Assembly (NCBI GenBank): GCA_016718605.1
Contig: JADKCY010000002.1
Coordinates: forward strand, 806,001 to 870,000
Direction of reading: 5' to 3'
Length of the DNA stretch: 64,000 bases
DNA from: Lysobacterales bacterium
GTDB lineage: Bacteria > Pseudomonadota > Gammaproteobacteria > Xanthomonadales > Xanthomonadaceae
The notes beneath the pieces were generated by a model. The model ran no database searches. It saw nothing but the letters and a program-made list of their open reading frames with translations, and was not told where the DNA came from. How positions within the stretch are numbered: position 1 is the stretch's first letter; each line of letters begins with the position of its first letter. Positions 19,100-28,032 of this stretch are shown here, piece by piece. Made by a program: the position numbers and the translations under genes.

Positions 19100-19148
19100 C
19101 TACCGCGCCAATTTCCCTTTCTCATCACCGCGCCGCAAAGGTTTCCTT

Positions 19149-21209
19149 ATGAAGCGTCCGTTGAAATTCCTCACGCTGAGCTTGTTGCTCTCGGCATTCT
19201 CGGCAGGCGCACAGCCTGCGCCAGAGGTCATGGTGCCAGCGGCGGGGACTTTGGAAGCCGCACCCACACCGAATACGGGTCGACACACGCTCAATCTCAA
19301 GGGTGCTGAAATCAACGTCTTGATCGAAACGGTCAGCCAGATCACCGGGCGGAGTTTCATCGTCGACCCGGGCGTCACCGGCAACGTTACCGTAGTGTCG
19401 ACCCAACCGATGGATGCCGACGAAATCTATGAGGTGTTCCTGTCCGTGCTGCGCGTGCATGGCTTTGCCGCGGTGCAAGCCGGACGCATGACCAAGATCG
19501 TGCCCGACGTCAGTGCCGCGCAGTACGGCAGCGTGACTGGTTCGGATGGCGGCGGCGACGCGCTGGTGACCCGCGTGATCGACCTCAAACATGTCTCCGC
19601 GCAGGAGATGACCACCTTGCTGCAACCGCTGATGCCGCAGCAATCCAGCGTGATGGCACACGGCCGCAGCAATAGCCTGCTGATTTCGGATCGCGCGGCG
19701 AATGTCGAGCGTCTCATGAGTATCGTCCGACGCATTGATGTCGCGTCGGATGCCGAAGTTGAAGTCATTCCGCTGCGCCATGCCAGTGCGGCGGAAGTCG
19801 CGCGCACGCTGGCTGCTTTGGAGCAATCCGCACCGACCGGCACCACCCCTGCCGGGGCCGCCAACGCCAGCAGTTTCATTGCCGATGAGCGCACAAACTC
19901 TCTGCTGCTCTCAGGGGATCGCGCAAAGCGGCTGCGAGCGCGCACGCTGGTCGCACACCTTGACACCCCCTTGGAGAGTGGCGACAGCACACAAGTCGTC
20001 TATCTGCGCAATGCCAAGGCATCGGAATTGGTGCCGATTCTGGAAGGCATCGCGCAAACCCTGACTGGCGCCGACAATGCGGAAGGCAAAGCCAAACCAG
20101 CCACCATTCAGGCGCATGACGAAACCAATGCGTTGATCGTCAGCGCGAAACCCGCGATCTTCAGGGAACTGTCCTCGGTTATCAGACAACTCGACGTGCG
20201 TCGTGCTCAAGTGCAAGTGGAAGCCATCATTGCTGAAGTTTCTGATGAGTTGGCATCGGAACTCGGCGTGCAGTGGCAGACGTCGGACCTCAACGGCAAT
20301 GGTGAGGGCCTGATCGGCGGCACCAACTTCAATGGCAGTACCGGCACCGGCGGGATTGTCAGTGGGATCACCAATCCCTTCAGCGTGCTCGGCGGCAATG
20401 GCCTAAACGTGGGCTATCTGCGCGGTGCCATCACGTTGCCCATCGGCGGCACCGAAACAACCGTGTTTCAACTCGGCGCACTGGTCAAGGCCTTGCGTGG
20501 CGATGGTCGTGCCAACGTCTTGTCGAGCCCATCCATTGTGACGCTCGATCATCAGGAAGCGCAGATCAAGGTTGTTCAGGAAGTACCCTTCCTGACCGGC
20601 CAATACACCAACACCTCGACCACCGGTGGCGTCAACCAACCGACCAACCCATTCCAAACCATCGATCGCAAGGATGTGGGTGTCATCCTGACAGTTACCC
20701 CGCATGTCAACGAAGGCGATGCCGTGCGCTTGGATCTCAAGCAAGAAGTGTCCGCCTTGGCGCCGACTTCCAGTGGCGCAGTCGATCTGGTCACCAACAA
20801 GCGTGAGCTCTCGACAAGTGTACTGGTGCCCGATGGGGGACTACTGGTGCTGGGCGGTTTGACCACGGACGAAGCCACCGAAAACGCACAAGGCGTGCCG
20901 GGTTTGTCGCGTATCCCGCTGCTGGGCAATCTCTTCAAATCACGCAAAGCCACGCGCAACAAGCGCAACCTGATGATCTTCATGCGACCGATCATATTGC
21001 GGGATGCCATCACCGAGTCCGCACTTTCGAGTGACAAATACAACTTCATTCGTGGTGAACAGATCCGGATTCGCGAGCGTGCGGGCAGTCGGATTGCTGG
21101 CGAAAACCAACCCTTGCTGCCGCCCTTGCAGCAACCTGCGGCGACCGCACCGGACGCCTCACCCGACCTGTTTCGCGATCCACCGCCGGTTGAGGAAGAT
21201 CGCCCATGA
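19149..21209 (+). CDS. gspD: Type II secretion secretin GspD
   Basis: This 686-residue protein has a signal peptide (LKFLTLSLLLSAFSAGAQ), four N-domains (N0 with LNLKGAEINVLIETVSQITGRS; N1-N3 with repeated NSLLIS/NALIVSA strands) and the secretin domain (ANVLSSPSIVTLDHQEAQIKV, VGVILTVTPHVNEGD, LVLGGLTTDEA, VPGLSRIPLLGNLFKSR). It forms the outer-membrane pore for folded exoproteins. The tail is Pro-rich. ATG 19149 is chosen by the signal peptide and the AAAGG site. Confidence 0.95.
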   Translation: MKRPLKFLTLSLLLSAFSAGAQPAPEVMVPAAGTLEAAPTPNTGRHTLNLKGAEINVLIETVSQITGRSFIVDPGVTGNVTVVSTQPMDADEIYEVFLSVLRVHGFAAVQAGRMTKIVPDVSAAQYGSVTGSDGGGDALVTRVIDLKHVSAQEMTTLLQPLMPQQSSVMAHGRSNSLLISDRAANVERLMSIVRRIDVASDAEVEVIPLRHASAAEVARTLAALEQSAPTGTTPAGAANASSFIADERTNSLLLSGDRAKRLRARTLVAHLDTPLESGDSTQVVYLRNAKASELVPILEGIAQTLTGADNAEGKAKPATIQAHDETNALIVSAKPAIFRELSSVIRQLDVRRAQVQVEAIIAEVSDELASELGVQWQTSDLNGNGEGLIGGTNFNGSTGTGGIVSGITNPFSVLGGNGLNVGYLRGAITLPIGGTETTVFQLGALVKALRGDGRANVLSSPSIVTLDHQEAQIKVVQEVPFLTGQYTNTSTTGGVNQPTNPFQTIDRKDVGVILTVTPHVNEGDAVRLDLKQEVSALAPTSSGAVDLVTNKRELSTSVLVPDGGLLVLGGLTTDEATENAQGVPGLSRIPLLGNLFKSRKATRNKRNLMIFMRPIILRDAITESALSSDKYNFIRGEQIRIRERAGSRIAGENQPLLPPLQQPAATAPDASPDLFRDPPPVEEDRP

Positions 21210-22684
21210 CGGAGTGGCCTGCGCGCCCCAGCTTCGGGTTTGCGCGCCGCCACGGCGCCACCGTGACGGGTTACCGCGACGGGCTGGCTGAGGTCGCATG
21301 GCGTCCGGGAGTCACCGCCGAAATCTTGGCGGAGTTGCGGCGCCACACCGGCCGTGCCCTGCACCTGATCGAGCACAGCGCGGCCTCTTACGAGCAACTC
21401 CTGCGCGGTTTGTACGAAGGCGGCGGCGATGACGCTTTGGCTATGGCTGCCGATCTGGATGAGCATCCCGATCTGCATGAGCTCGCGGATGCCCTGCCGG
21501 AACCGCAAGACCTGCTGGAGTCGGAAGATGAAGCACCAATCATTCGCCTGATCAACGCGCTACTGACTGAGGCGGTCAAGGAAAATGCGTCGGATATTCA
21601 CCTGGAGCCATTCGAGCATCGTTTGGTGGTGCGCTTTCGTGTTGACGGCGTGCTGCGCGAGGTGTTGAGCCCTCAAAAAGCGGTAGCGCAACCTGTGGTC
21701 AGCCGCATCAAGGTGATGGCCAAGCTCGACATCGCCGAAAAACGCTTGCCACAGGATGGCCGTATCAGCCTGCGCATCGCCGGCCGCCCGGTTGATGTGC
21801 GCGTGTCGACGATCCCGGCGGGTCATGGCGAACGCGTGGTGCTGCGCTTGCTCGACAAGCAAGCCGGTCGACTCGATCTGACCCAACTCGGCATGGATGA
21901 GGCGACGCAATCACACATTGACCGTCTGATTCACCGCCCCCACGGCATTTTGCTGGTGACCGGACCGACTGGCTCGGGCAAGACAACCACCTTGTATGCC
22001 GCGCTGAGCACCCTGAACGACACAACGCGCAACATTCTGACCGTGGAAGACCCGATCGAGTACTACCTCGATGGCGTCGGTCAAACCCAAGTCAACCCGC
22101 GCGTCGAAATGACCTTCGCGCGAGGTCTGCGCGCCATCCTGCGCCAAGATCCGGACGTGGTCATGGTGGGGGAAATACGTGATCTCGAAACTGCCGAAAT
22201 CGCCGTGCAGGCCTCATTGACCGGTCACTTGGTACTGTCCACCTTGCATACCAACTCTGCGGTCGGATCGGTCACGCGTCTGCGCGATATGGGCGTTGAG
22301 CCGTTTCTGTTGGCGTCATCTTTGCTCGGCGTGCTCGCACAGCGACTGGTTCGTCGACTGGACCCCGAGACCCGCGAAGCGTATTGCCCCTCGCCCGCAG
22401 AGTGTGCGGCGTTTGGCCGTGAGTGGAATGCCGATCTGCGCTTCTATCGGCCACGTGAAGATCTCACGGGTCGCAACGCAGGGTATCGAGGCCGAACAGG
22501 CTTGTATGAAATCGTGATCGTGGACGAGGTCATGCGCCGACTGATCCACGAAGGCGCGCCTGAAGTGGAACTTGTCCGCCAGGCACGTAACCGCACCCGC
22601 AACATGCTGGACGACGGATGGAACAAAGTTCTCGCGGGTATCACCACCGCGGACGAAGTGCTGCGTGTAACCCACGAAGACTGA
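21206..22684 (+). CDS. gspE: Type II secretion ATPase GspE
   Basis: This 492-residue ATPase overlaps gspD by four bases. N1E-type domain, then SDIHLEPFEHRLVVRFRVDG, Walker A GPTGSGKTT at 253-261, Asp box ILTVEDPIEYYLDGVGQTQVNP, Walker B QDPDVVMVGEIRD, and His box LSTLHTNSAVGSVTRLRD. Oddity: the zinc tetracysteine usually present in GspE between the His box and the C-terminus is reduced to two Cys (AYCPSPAECAAF). gspF does not follow: the next gene is comM on the other strand. The remaining gsp genes must be elsewhere, or these three serve a split locus. Confidence 0.93.
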   Translation: MTEWPARPSFGFARRHGATVTGYRDGLAEVAWRPGVTAEILAELRRHTGRALHLIEHSAASYEQLLRGLYEGGGDDALAMAADLDEHPDLHELADALPEPQDLLESEDEAPIIRLINALLTEAVKENASDIHLEPFEHRLVVRFRVDGVLREVLSPQKAVAQPVVSRIKVMAKLDIAEKRLPQDGRISLRIAGRPVDVRVSTIPAGHGERVVLRLLDKQAGRLDLTQLGMDEATQSHIDRLIHRPHGILLVTGPTGSGKTTTLYAALSTLNDTTRNILTVEDPIEYYLDGVGQTQVNPRVEMTFARGLRAILRQDPDVVMVGEIRDLETAEIAVQASLTGHLVLSTLHTNSAVGSVTRLRDMGVEPFLLASSLLGVLAQRLVRRLDPETREAYCPSPAECAAFGREWNADLRFYRPREDLTGRNAGYRGRTGLYEIVIVDEVMRRLIHEGAPEVELVRQARNRTRNMLDDGWNKVLAGITTADEVLRVTHED

Positions 22685-22693
22685 GTGGGCTGT

Positions 22694-23355
22694 CTACGCT
22701 CGGCGATCGCTGCGGCGATAGCCGATGGCCTCACCCAGATGCACTGTGCTGATCTGCGCGGACTGATCCAGATCGGCAATGCTGCGTGCCACGCGCAAGA
22801 TGCGATGGGCAGCGCGCGCTGACAACTGCAGACGATCAATGGCACGTTCCAGCAGTTGACGATCTTGTCCCGCCAGCACGCAGTCGCGTTCGGTTTCATG
22901 CTGGCTCAAGTGCGCGTTGGGCTTGCCCGCACGGGCCATCTGTCTGCCGCGCGCCTGCTCAACCCGACCCCTCACAAGCGCACTGCTTTCGCCGCGCGGT
23001 GCATCGGGCCGCATTTCCGGAGCATGCACGCGCGGCACCTCGATATGCAGATCGATGCGATCCAGTAGTGGACCGGAAATGCGCCCGCGGTAGCGTTCGA
23101 TCTGCTCGGCCGTGCATCGACAGCGGCCGGACGGATCGCCAGCCCACCCGCAAGGACAAGGATTCATCGCTGCAATCAGTTGGAAGCGCGCCGGGAAGTC
23201 GGCTTGCCGTGCCGCCCGCGATACCGTGATATGTCCCGACTCCAGCGGCTCGCGCAACACTTCCAGCACACGCCGGTCCCATTCAGGCAACTCGTCAAGG
23301 AACAGCACACCGTGATGCGCCAGGGATATTTCACCAGGACGTGGCTGTGACCCGC
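22694..23355 (-). pseudogene. comM: ComM/YifB Mg-chelatase-like AAA ATPase, C-terminal part, split by transposon
   Basis: The minus strand encodes about 220 residues of the ComM C-terminal half: SQPRPGEISLAHHGVLFLDE (Walker B region), AANPCPCGW-like AAMNPCPCGWAG with the Cys pairs, SGPLLDRIDLHIEVPR (sensor region), and the C-terminal chelatase helices ending IGYRRSDRRA. Intact ComM is about 500 residues and is a helicase acting in natural transformation. The homology stops at 23355, where the transposon begins; an ATG inside the transposon end (23392) could still start a truncated product. The N-terminal half is not in this window. Confidence 0.92.
23351..23355. other. Predicted 5-bp target-site duplication (left copy) in comM
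   Basis: CCCGC directly flanks the transposon terminus TGTGAATCCC. It lies at the Gly-Gly-Ser codons of comM. From memory, this is the position at which the Acinetobacter AbaR/Tn6022 elements duplicate ACCGC. The second copy would lie beyond the window. Confidence 0.7.
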
Positions 23356-23466
23356 TGTGAATCCCAACAATTAAGCGGATTATAGGTATCATGCATCAGT
23401 AGCTTACGGGATCGTGCACACGAATTTCCCTGACTATCGAACACAAATAGACAGGACTGGATTGAC
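23356..23466. mobile_element. Left end of the comM-targeting Tn7-like transposon
   Basis: The element begins 5'-TGTGAATCCCAACAA; the TGT terminus is standard for Tn7-like ends. About 110 bases separate it from tnsA and should hold the TnsB-binding sites, but I could not identify clean repeats by eye. The other end (expected ...ACA followed by CCCGC and the N-terminal comM half) is not seen before 64,000, so the element is likely longer than 40 kb. Confidence 0.75.
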
Positions 23467-24150
23467 GTGGCACATGAAATCATCGGACTGGATTCAATGC
23501 GCCCCGTGCGAACCATCGGAACCAACCGCCGTAGCATCACTGGACGGGTTTCCTTCGGGCGGAGGTCGATTCCCTTCGAGTCAGCGTTGGAACGCGATTT
23601 CCTGGTTCTGCTTGACTTCGACCTGACAGTCGACGACGTGCTGGAGCAGCCGTTCCGTATCGCGTTCCGGGGAGCTGACGGCCGACAGCGGCACTACACC
23701 CCCGATTTCCTGGTTGAGTACGAGAACGGCAATCGCGTCATCTACGAGGTCAAGTACCGCTCCAACCTGAAAGATGATTGGGCCTCGCTCAAGCCACGTT
23801 TTCGAGCCGCGATCCGGTACGCGAAGACAAACGGCATGCGGTTCGCCATCGCGACAGAGGTCGAGATCCGAGGGACCTCCTACTTGGCCAATGCCAAATT
23901 CCTTCGCCCCTATCGAGACTGCACCCCAGCCCCTGCGATCGACGAGCACTTGATCAAGACACTCGTTGTCCTTGGTGAGACCACCCCGGAATCCCTGCTC
24001 GCGGCGGCGTACTGGAGCTTGGATAACCGCATCAAGGCCGTTGCTCCCCTGTGGCGTTTGATAGCAACGCGACGCATCCACGCGGACCTCTACGAACCGC
24101 TCACGATGACAACTCCGATCTGGACAACTCTTGAGGACGGCCTCGGATGA
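23467..24150 (+). CDS. tnsA: TnsA-like transposon endonuclease
   Basis: This 227-residue protein has the TnsA nuclease fold: Glu38 in PFESALERDFL, Asp80 in HYTPDFLVEY and Lys96 in VIYEVKYR, the restriction-endonuclease triad. The N-terminal VRTIGTNRRSITGRVSFGRR segment is also typical. TnsA cuts the 5' ends of the transposon so that it moves by cut-and-paste. The start is GTG 23467. It overlaps tnsB by four bases. Confidence 0.92.
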   Translation: MAHEIIGLDSMRPVRTIGTNRRSITGRVSFGRRSIPFESALERDFLVLLDFDLTVDDVLEQPFRIAFRGADGRQRHYTPDFLVEYENGNRVIYEVKYRSNLKDDWASLKPRFRAAIRYAKTNGMRFAIATEVEIRGTSYLANAKFLRPYRDCTPAPAIDEHLIKTLVVLGETTPESLLAAAYWSLDNRIKAVAPLWRLIATRRIHADLYEPLTMTTPIWTTLEDGLG

Positions 24151-26081
24151 CTGACGCAGCATTCCTTTCCGTAAAGCCGGGATCGATCGTGGTCTCGGAT
24201 GGTAGGCACTTCAAAATCACGCACGTGCTTGGAATCAACAGCGTCCTCGCCAAGAACCTCGCATCGAACGCTGTTGAGCAACTGCGCGTGGATCTGATTC
24301 GACCGTCTCAGAACGACGCCGCACTTGATGGCGTCGTGACAACCTCTGGGCAGGATATCGAAGACATTTGCGACGAGGACTGGAAGGAAGTGCAACGCCG
24401 CTTTGCGGCAATAAAGCCTCTACTGGAGGACTCGCGCCGCACGAGGGAGAAGGTTCGGGCCGCTGCGGCATCCCAAGGGGTTTCCACGGGAACGCTGTAC
24501 GAGTGGATTCGAGCGTACAACGACGCCGGGCGCCTCTCCGCCCTCATTCCGCAAAAGCGCGGACGCAAGCCGGGGCAGACCGGACTGGACGACAACGCAG
24601 AGAAGATCATCGAGACAGCGATCAAGGAGATCTACCTGAGCAAACAGCGGCAGAAACCACAGGATGTGGTGAACCATGTGGCCTACTTGTGTCGAAACGC
24701 CGGCATTCAGCCGCCACATGCCAACACCGTAAGGAACCGATTGAAGGCATTGCGGCCGGAGAGGGTGTTGAAGGCACGTGCCATGGGTGACAAAGCTCGA
24801 AACCTCTTCGCGCCAATCATGGGCAAGTTTCCTGGCGCGAACTTCCCTTTGGCTGTCGTTCAGATCGACCACACTGAGGCAGACGTTATCGTGGTCGAGG
24901 AGATTACGCGCCTGCCAATGGGCCGCCCAACGATTACTTTGGCAATCGACGTCTACAGCCGCATGGTCACGGGCTGCTACGTCTCGATGGAGAAGCCCAG
25001 CGCCGTGGCCGTCGGCATGTGCTTGGCGCGCGCCATGATTCCCAAGAACGAGTATCTCGCCGACCTCGATATACCAGGCGACTGGCCCGTTTGGGGGAAA
25101 ATCAGTACCGTCCACTGCGACAACGCCAAGGAGTTCCGCGGCGCCATGCTCTCCAAGGCGTGCCAACAATACGGGATCGACCTGCAGATGCGACCTGTGA
25201 TGGTGCCTCACTACGGCGGACACATCGAGAGGTTGATGGGAACAAGCGCGGGAGAAATCCGCAAGCTCCCGGGCGCGACGTTTTCGTCGCCCAAAGAGCG
25301 CAAGGGGTACGATTCCGAGAAGGAATCTGCCCTAACGCTACGAGAGTTCGAGCAACGCTTGGTAGACTTCATCGTGAACGTCTATCACCAGCGACTACAC
25401 GGCGAGTTGAATGTTCCGCCGCGTCGCCAGTGGGAGATCGGTTTACTCGGAGACACATTCCAGCCTGGCAAAGGCATTCCCGAGATCCCGAGTGATCACT
25501 GGCGATTGAAGCTGGACTTTCTCCCGTTCGTCGAGCGTACAGTCCAACCCTATGGGATCGTCATAGACGATGTTTTTTACTACCACGAAGTTCTCAATCC
25601 GTGGATCAACGCGCGGGACCCCGATCACACGAAGGACAAGCGCAAGTTCATCATCCGTCGCGATCCGCGGGACATCAGCGCGGTGCACTTCTTCGATCCC
25701 GATGCGCACCAGTATTACGAGATCCCGTACCGGAACACGGGACACCCTGCCATCAGCGTATGGGAGTTGCGGGCCGCGCAACAGCGACTGAAGGAACAGG
25801 GCCTGGCGCATGTGGACGAGGAGGCTATATTCGAGGCGGTAGGCCGCATGCGCGAACGCGTTGAGGCGGCGATCACGAAGACAAAAGCGGCACGCCGACA
25901 ACTTCACCGCGTGAAGACAACCCAACAAAGCGCAAAGGCGCGTCAAACATCGCCAACCGTTTTGGCACCGACGGCATCGGTCACGATCGATCGTCCGACA
26001 CCGACAGTCCCATCGGTGGACCCGGACGACATTTTCTCCATGCCCATTCGTCCGTTTGATGACCTTACGGTGAAGCAATGA
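24147..26081 (+). CDS. tnsB: TnsB-like DDE transposase
   Basis: This 644-residue Mu/Tn7-type transposase has an N-terminal helix-turn-helix (VSTGTLYEWIRAYNDAGRLSAL), the DDE catalytic domain with Asp241 (VVQIDHTEADV), Asp325 (TVHCDNAKEFRG) and Glu361 (HYGGHIERLMGT), then a Mu-C-type beta-barrel and a Lys/Arg-rich tail that probably contacts TnsC. It cuts the 3' ends and joins them to the target. It is called tniA in the AbaR nomenclature. Confidence 0.95.
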   Translation: MTDAAFLSVKPGSIVVSDGRHFKITHVLGINSVLAKNLASNAVEQLRVDLIRPSQNDAALDGVVTTSGQDIEDICDEDWKEVQRRFAAIKPLLEDSRRTREKVRAAAASQGVSTGTLYEWIRAYNDAGRLSALIPQKRGRKPGQTGLDDNAEKIIETAIKEIYLSKQRQKPQDVVNHVAYLCRNAGIQPPHANTVRNRLKALRPERVLKARAMGDKARNLFAPIMGKFPGANFPLAVVQIDHTEADVIVVEEITRLPMGRPTITLAIDVYSRMVTGCYVSMEKPSAVAVGMCLARAMIPKNEYLADLDIPGDWPVWGKISTVHCDNAKEFRGAMLSKACQQYGIDLQMRPVMVPHYGGHIERLMGTSAGEIRKLPGATFSSPKERKGYDSEKESALTLREFEQRLVDFIVNVYHQRLHGELNVPPRRQWEIGLLGDTFQPGKGIPEIPSDHWRLKLDFLPFVERTVQPYGIVIDDVFYYHEVLNPWINARDPDHTKDKRKFIIRRDPRDISAVHFFDPDAHQYYEIPYRNTGHPAISVWELRAAQQRLKEQGLAHVDEEAIFEAVGRMRERVEAAITKTKAARRQLHRVKTTQQSAKARQTSPTVLAPTASVTIDRPTPTVPSVDPDDIFSMPIRPFDDLTVKQ

Positions 26082-26968
26082 GCGAATTGGATCACCTTGA
26101 GCCGTTTGTTCGCAGCGCGATGTCCCTCTCAACGGAAGAGCGAATCACCTTCGCCCAACAAGATCGCTGGATCGGACACACGAAGGCGCAGGAGGCGCTG
26201 CGTTCACTTTCGGACCTACTCACGCACCCTCGCACAGTACGGATGCCAAACCTTCTGCTGGTCGGCGAAAGCGGCAATGGAAAGACAACAATCATCGAGC
26301 GGTTCCGCGAACTTCACCCCGTGGTGTCTCAACCCGGCGGCGAGCCGTCGATGCCGGTGGTCGTCATGGGCATGCCGTCTGAACCCGTCGAAGCTCGCTT
26401 CTGGACCGAACTACTTCTCGCCCTGAAAATTGCCCACCGGGATACGGACCCTGTTCAACGTAAAATGAACCAAGCCCACTCGATTCTCACGTACGTGCAA
26501 TGTCGCATGCTAGTGATCGACGAGATCCACAATATCCTCTATGGTCATGCACGCCAGCAGCGCCATTTCCTCGGCGTCATGAAAAACCTGAGCAATGCCC
26601 TCAAGCTCCCTATCGTCGCCGCGGGAACACGCGACGCAATCCGCGCGTTACATACCGATACCCAGCTTGCAAGCCGCTTTGAGCCTTTCGGGCTGCCAAG
26701 GTGGCAACTCAACGCCGAGTTCCTGCGCCTGTTAGCGAGCTTCGAACGGCTCTTGCCGCTCGCCAAACCTTCAGCCCTCACGAGCCGCGAAACGGCGATC
26801 CAACTCCATAGCATGAGCGGAGGGACGATTGGGGGGCTTTCACGCATTCTCAAACGCGCGACTATTCAGGCTATCAGGGATCGTAGCGAGCACATCTCCG
26901 CGAAGCTGCTCACCCAGATTCACTGGGTGAAGCTCTCCGACTACGGAAAGCAAGCGCAGGCGCTATGA
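26078..26968 (+). CDS. tnsC: TnsC-like AAA+ transposition regulator
   Basis: This 296-residue AAA+ ATPase has Walker A GESGNGKT (63-70), Walker B MLVIDEIHN (144-152) and the sensor-1 strand PIVAAGTRDA. TnsC polymerises on target DNA and passes the chosen site to TnsA/TnsB. It overlaps both neighbours by four bases, a compact operon. Confidence 0.94.
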   Translation: MSELDHLEPFVRSAMSLSTEERITFAQQDRWIGHTKAQEALRSLSDLLTHPRTVRMPNLLLVGESGNGKTTIIERFRELHPVVSQPGGEPSMPVVVMGMPSEPVEARFWTELLLALKIAHRDTDPVQRKMNQAHSILTYVQCRMLVIDEIHNILYGHARQQRHFLGVMKNLSNALKLPIVAAGTRDAIRALHTDTQLASRFEPFGLPRWQLNAEFLRLLASFERLLPLAKPSALTSRETAIQLHSMSGGTIGGLSRILKRATIQAIRDRSEHISAKLLTQIHWVKLSDYGKQAQAL

Positions 26969-28032
26969 TCGGGGGAACGTGGCCATACCGCGTACCGTTG
27001 TACGAGGACGAGCTACTTTCGTCTTTCCTAGTTCGAAACGCGTACGCGCATGGAACGACCCCGTATTGCTTCCTGAATCTCTACTGGCCTGGAAAGCACA
27101 TCTGGAATCGGGACATTGATCGTACTGTCGACCACGACTGGCTTGATGCGCTTGCGATTTTGGCGGGTATTCCGGCGGCACAACTCGAGGCGAGCACACT
27201 TCTTCCGCTCCGAGCCATTCTCGGAAGTACGCTTCGCAACGGCGATACACCGTTGCTTCTCTCGGCCAGCGTCTTTCACCGAACACGCAGACGGCATAGC
27301 CTGCAGTTTTGCCCGATCTGCCTCGTCGAAGGCCGTCGATGGTTCCGCAGGATCTGGCGACTGGGATTTGTATTCGTCTGCCCCGAGCACGGTAATGCGC
27401 TTCTGGATGCCTGCCCCAAGTGTGGGAGCCCCGTAGTGCCACACCGTTCATTGGGGCTCGACCCGTCGCGCTGCCATCAATGCGGCACATTCTTGGGCAA
27501 CGAAGCACGAGAGACGCTACTGCAAACCGGTGTCCTTGAGTGGCAGAATTTGTTGCTGGGAGCCCTTTCGAGCCCACCGAGGCTCGCGGGGCCGTTCGTT
27601 CAATCTGAGGCATTCGCGGTAGTCCGCAGCCTTCTGTCCGTTCTCACTCCCCGACCGGTGCACACCGCGATCCGAGAGGCAGTACATCTTCCCTTGGTTG
27701 CTCTCCCAGCCGACCGACTTCAATTTGAACATGCGAGGATCCGAGAACGTGCATTGTTGATGGAAACCTTGGCGGCGTGGGTTGCCGACTGGCCGGTAAC
27801 GTTCCGTCGAGGCGCCCACGCAGCACGGCTGACGCAGAGAGCGTTCCGTCGACTGACGCAGCCAGCGACTTTGCGATCGGAGGTAGAACAGCTTCCGCTT
27901 GGGATAGCGCGTGACAGAGCGTACGTACCGAAGGTGCTCGACAACCAGCTCAGGCGGTTGGCCCGTAAGGATAGAAGCGCCTATCGCGCTCTGCGCGCAC
28001 GGCGGCTTCAGGAATTGGTTGGGCTCGTATGA
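26965..28032 (+). CDS. tniQ: TniQ/TnsD-family target-selection protein
   Basis: This 355-residue protein starts WPYRVPLYEDELLSSFLVRNAYAHG, the TniQ N-terminal signature. It has zinc-binding Cys/His at C116, C119, C139, H142, C150, C153, C170 and C173 (FCPIC...VCPEHGNALLDACPKC...CHQC). TniQ/TnsD proteins recruit TnsC to the attachment site. Here the insertion in comM means it, alone or with the next gene product, should recognise comM. Confidence 0.92.
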   Translation: MIGGTWPYRVPLYEDELLSSFLVRNAYAHGTTPYCFLNLYWPGKHIWNRDIDRTVDHDWLDALAILAGIPAAQLEASTLLPLRAILGSTLRNGDTPLLLSASVFHRTRRRHSLQFCPICLVEGRRWFRRIWRLGFVFVCPEHGNALLDACPKCGSPVVPHRSLGLDPSRCHQCGTFLGNEARETLLQTGVLEWQNLLLGALSSPPRLAGPFVQSEAFAVVRSLLSVLTPRPVHTAIREAVHLPLVALPADRLQFEHARIRERALLMETLAAWVADWPVTFRRGAHAARLTQRAFRRLTQPATLRSEVEQLPLGIARDRAYVPKVLDNQLRRLARKDRSAYRALRARRLQELVGLV

